From Herbaspirillum sp. GW103 (GTDB lineage: Bacteria; Pseudomonadota; Gammaproteobacteria; Burkholderiales; Burkholderiaceae_D): a stretch of 64,000 nucleotides of DNA. Numbering within the stretch: the stretch's first letter is position 1; each line of letters begins with the position of its first letter. The notes under the pieces are model-generated. The model was not told the DNA's origin. It ran no database searches and saw nothing but the letters and a program-made list of their open reading frames with translations. Positions 61,366 to 64,000 of the stretch are shown here, one piece after another. Location: positions 186,001-250,000 of the forward strand of contig NZ_AJVC01000002.1 of NCBI RefSeq assembly GCF_000261365.1, in the 5' to 3' direction. A program made the translations under genes and the position numbers.

Positions 61366-63642
61366 TCATGCCTTGGATTTGCCGTCCTGCGCCTTGGCCG
61401 CAGCCAGTGCGGTCATGTTGATGACGCGGCGCACGGTGCTCGACGGGGTCAGCACGTGCACCGGGGCGGCGGCGCCCAGCAGGATGGGGCCGATGGTGGT
61501 GCCCTGACCGCTGCTGGTCTTCAAGACATTGAAGAGGATGTTGGCCGCATCCAGGTTGGGGCAGACCAGCACGTTGGCCGCACCGGTCAGAGCGCTGTCG
61601 GTCAGGCCCGCATTGTGGCGGATCTTCTCCGACAGGGCGGCGTCGCCATGCAGTTCGCCGGCGGACTCGACCTCCGGTGCCAGCTTTTTGAAGGCGTCAT
61701 GCGCGGCGGCCATCTTGCGGGCCGAGGGGCGCGAGGAGCTGCCCCCGTTGGAGTGCGACAGGAAGGCCACCTTCGGCGGCACACCAAAGCGCGCCACCTC
61801 TTCGGCAGCGGCCTTGGCGATGCGGGCCAACTGCTCGGCGTCCGGAGTGTCATTGACGTAGGTGTCGGTGATGAAGAGCGTCTGTTCCGGCAGCAGCACG
61901 GCGTTGAGGGCAGCGAATTCCTGCGCGCCGTCCTTCAGGCCAATCACCTTTTCCACATGGGCCAGATGGCCATCGTAGTTGCCATCGAGGCCGCACAGCA
62001 TGGCGTCGGCATCACCGGCCTTGACCATCAAGGCCGCCAGCAGGCTGGCGCTGGCGCGCACGTCGGCTTCGCTGCCATCCTTGTATTGGGCGGCGTACTG
62101 CGCCACGCGGGCATCGCTGGCCGGGTCGATCACTTGCACGTTCTGGCCGATCTTGATGCGCAGGCCGGCCTTCTTGATGCCGGCTTCGATGGCGGCGGGC
62201 TGGCCTACCAGGATCGGTGCGGCCAGGCCTTCGTCGGCCACGAACTGCACGGCGCGCAGTACGCGCTCATCCTGGCCTTCGGCGTAGACCACGCGTTGCG
62301 GCGCGACCTTGGCGGTATTGAAGACAGGCTGCATGAACATGCCGGTCTGGTAGATGAAGCGGGTCAGTTCTGCACGGTAGGCGTCGTAGTCCTGGATGGG
62401 GCGGGTGGCCACACCCGACTCGGCGGCGGCCTTGGCCACGGCGGGGGCGATCTTGAGGATCAGGCGCGAATCGAACGGGGTCGGGATCAAGTAGTCAGGG
62501 CCGAACACCAGTTCCTTGCCCGGATAGGCGGCGCTGACTTCGGCGCTGGTCTCGGCCTTGGCCAGGTCGGCGATCTGGCGCACGCAGGCCAGCTTCATGG
62601 CTTCGGTGATCTTGGTGGCGCCGCAGTCCAGCGCACCACGGAAGATGTAGGGGAAGCACAGCACGTTGTTGACCTGGTTCGGATAGTCCGAACGGCCGGT
62701 GGCGATGATGCAATCGGGACGGACCGACTTGGCCAGTTCGGGACGGATTTCCGGTTCCGGATTGGCCAGCGCCAGGATGATGGGCTTGTCGGCCATGGTC
62801 TTGACCATCTCGGCAGTCAGCACGCCCGGGGCGGAGCAGCCCAGGAAGACGTCGGCACCATTGACCACATCGGCCAGGGTGCGTGCTTCGGTCTTGATGG
62901 CGTAACGCTGCTTGGAAGCGTCCAGGCCACCGGGGCGGCCTTCATAGATGACGCCCTTGCTGTCGACCATGTAGACGTTCTCGCGCTTCACACCCAGTCC
63001 GATCATCACTTCCACGCAAGCGATGGCGGCCGCGCCCGCACCGGAGACGGCGATCTTGACCGCGCCTATGTCCTTGCCGACCAGTTCCAGGCCGTTGAGC
63101 AGTGCCGCCGAAGAGATGATGGCGGTGCCGTGCTGGTCATCGTGGAAGACCGGGATGTTCATGCGGGCCGAGAGTTTCTGCTCGATGTAGAAGCATTCCG
63201 GGGCCTTGATGTCTTCCAGGTTGATGCCTCCCAGGGTCGGTTCCAGTGCGGCGATGATCTCGACCAGCTTGTCGGGGTCGTTCTCGGCCAGTTCGATGTC
63301 GAACACGTCCACGCCGGCGAACTTCTTGAACAGGCAGCCCTTGCCTTCCATCACGGGCTTGGAGGCCAGCGGACCGATGTTGCCCAGGCCCAGCACGGCG
63401 GTGCCGTTGCTGATGACGGCCACCAGGTTGCCGCGCGAGGTGTAGTCGAAGGCCTTCAGCGGATCGGCTTCGATGTCCAGGCAGGGATAGGCCACGCCCG
63501 GCGAATAGGCCAGCGACAGGTCGCGCTGGTTCGACAGGGGCTTGGTGGCGCGCACTTCGATCTTGCCGCGGGTCGGGGTACGGTGGTATTCGCGGGCGGC
63601 GTCACGCAGGAGTTGCTCGGCGGCGGAAATTTGTTGGGTCAT
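61366..63642 (-). CDS. maeB: NADP-dependent malic enzyme with phosphotransacetylase-like domain
   Basis: A 758-residue MaeB-type malic enzyme, converting malate to pyruvate and CO2 with NADPH formation. The malic domain has [34 protein letters not shown] and [12 protein letters not shown]; the NAD(P) domain has [15 protein letters not shown]. The C-terminal phosphotransacetylase-like domain (residues about 440-758, [31 protein letters not shown]) is regulatory, binding acetyl-CoA in related enzymes, and is not catalytic. It is monocistronic, ending at the bidirectional terminator. Confidence 0.95.
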   Translation of the reverse strand: MTQQISAAEQLLRDAAREYHRTPTRGKIEVRATKPLSNQRDLSLAYSPGVAYPCLDIEADPLKAFDYTSRGNLVAVISNGTAVLGLGNIGPLASKPVMEGKGCLFKKFAGVDVFDIELAENDPDKLVEIIAALEPTLGGINLEDIKAPECFYIEQKLSARMNIPVFHDDQHGTAIISSAALLNGLELVGKDIGAVKIAVSGAGAAAIACVEVMIGLGVKRENVYMVDSKGVIYEGRPGGLDASKQRYAIKTEARTLADVVNGADVFLGCSAPGVLTAEMVKTMADKPIILALANPEPEIRPELAKSVRPDCIIATGRSDYPNQVNNVLCFPYIFRGALDCGATKITEAMKLACVRQIADLAKAETSAEVSAAYPGKELVFGPDYLIPTPFDSRLILKIAPAVAKAAAESGVATRPIQDYDAYRAELTRFIYQTGMFMQPVFNTAKVAPQRVVYAEGQDERVLRAVQFVADEGLAAPILVGQPAAIEAGIKKAGLRIKIGQNVQVIDPASDARVAQYAAQYKDGSEADVRASASLLAALMVKAGDADAMLCGLDGNYDGHLAHVEKVIGLKDGAQEFAALNAVLLPEQTLFITDTYVNDTPDAEQLARIAKAAAEEVARFGVPPKVAFLSHSNGGSSSRPSARKMAAAHDAFKKLAPEVESAGELHGDAALSEKIRHNAGLTDSALTGAANVLVCPNLDAANILFNVLKTSSGQGTTIGPILLGAAAPVHVLTPSSTVRRVINMTALAAAKAQDGKSKA

Positions 63643-64000
63643 GGTCTTCTTGAGGGGTTAAACGGTCCTGGACAAGCGGTCTGTGCAACGACGGGCGTCG
63701 GCGGCCGGCTTGCGCTGTTCTTGTTTCCTGGTCTTGAATGCGGCGGGCCGATCGGGAAGGATGGTGGATTCTCGTCGGTCCGGAGTGGGGTGCGGGAACC
63801 GCTGGCCAGTTCTGCCTGCCGGTGGTCCGCGCCTGCCTCCGCCCGCTCCGGGCTTGTGGCCGCTGGAACGGGTGCGGGGAGGGGGATATTACCTAAAAAT
63901 TCACACTTCGGGTTTTTTGCGGCCATGCCGTTTGATATCAGGGGCCGCGTGCGGCTGTTACAAGCTGTTTCCAAGTTGACGATTGTTGACACAAATCTTC
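63643..64000. other. maeB upstream region
   Basis: 358 bases to the window end. An open frame on the minus strand (63639-63992) has a Pro/Ser/Arg-rich composition without domain or ribosome site and is considered non-coding. AT-rich DNA at 63888-63915 and 63940-63995 probably includes the maeB promoter. No terminator was seen. Confidence 0.35.

Noticed and set aside
63639..63992. 117-residue open frame upstream of maeB
   Set aside because: Pro/Ser/Arg-rich, no ribosome site, and occupies the likely maeB promoter region.
1..64000. tRNA, rRNA, CRISPR arrays, prophage or complete insertion sequences
   Set aside because: None seen on reading both strands; island repeats at 29450 and 38442 do not abut a tRNA or an integrase gene.

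Overview
The window is GC-rich, densely coded bacterial chromosome. The gene content (homogentisate-branch tyrosine catabolism, many LysR regulators, branched-chain-type ABC importers, an FHA/CDI-type giant exoprotein, a PTA-fused malic enzyme) suggests a Betaproteobacterium of the Burkholderiales, most like Oxalobacteraceae such as Herbaspirillum. That placement is an inference from protein style, not from a search. No rRNA, tRNA, CRISPR or complete insertion sequence was seen.

Layout. 0-2.4 kb: end of the tyrosine pathway (fahA, maiA) and a MaoC-like hydratase. 2.5-5.5 kb: an Abi-like HEPN protein, a probable small RNA with a near-consensus promoter and terminator, and a solitary enlarged fliD. 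5.7-29.5 kb: a large catabolic region for amino compounds. It holds an Lrp/AsnC regulator, a class III aminotransferase, a succinate-semialdehyde dehydrogenase, two FAD oxidoreductases, GhrA, two paralogous two-domain acetyltransferases, a type II HAD hydrolase, a dipeptide-type ABC importer, a bicupin, RidA, an aldehyde dehydrogenase, an M20 amidohydrolase, a D-serine dehydratase/D-threonine aldolase-type PLP enzyme and two LysR regulators. Four promoters in this region share one LysR-type operator, GCATT-N11-AATGC. At three of them a half-site follows at exactly 33 bp and a -10 box at exactly 29 bp after that, so they look like one regulon.

29.5-38.5 kb: a two-partner-secretion/CDI-like exoprotein gene of about 7.8 kb, broken by three single-base indels that sum to an otherwise intact frame. 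It is followed by an overlapping immunity-like gene and debris of an older toxin cassette. The island is flanked by imperfect direct repeats of about 73 bp that contain the start of the neighbouring lysR, so it appears to have entered a lysR/DUF1127-lysE intergenic region. 38.5-41 kb: DUF1127 and LysE-type exporter genes and a chemoreceptor.

41.4-57.6 kb: a dicarboxylate beta-oxidation region. It has a GcvA-type LysR with gcdH, then an opposing operon (FadB-like, thiolase, two acyl-CoA dehydrogenases, enoyl-CoA hydratase, CaiB-type CoA-transferase) resembling the pim genes for pimelate. A divergent IclR regulator with paired operators and a LivKHMGF-type importer follow. Together these could take an odd-chain dicarboxylate to glutaryl-CoA and then crotonyl-CoA. 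57.7-61.3 kb: a glucarate dehydratase-like enzyme with an MFS transporter, divergent from a GntR regulator with a 16-bp palindrome between them. 61.3-64 kb: a perfect bidirectional terminator and NADP-type malic enzyme maeB.
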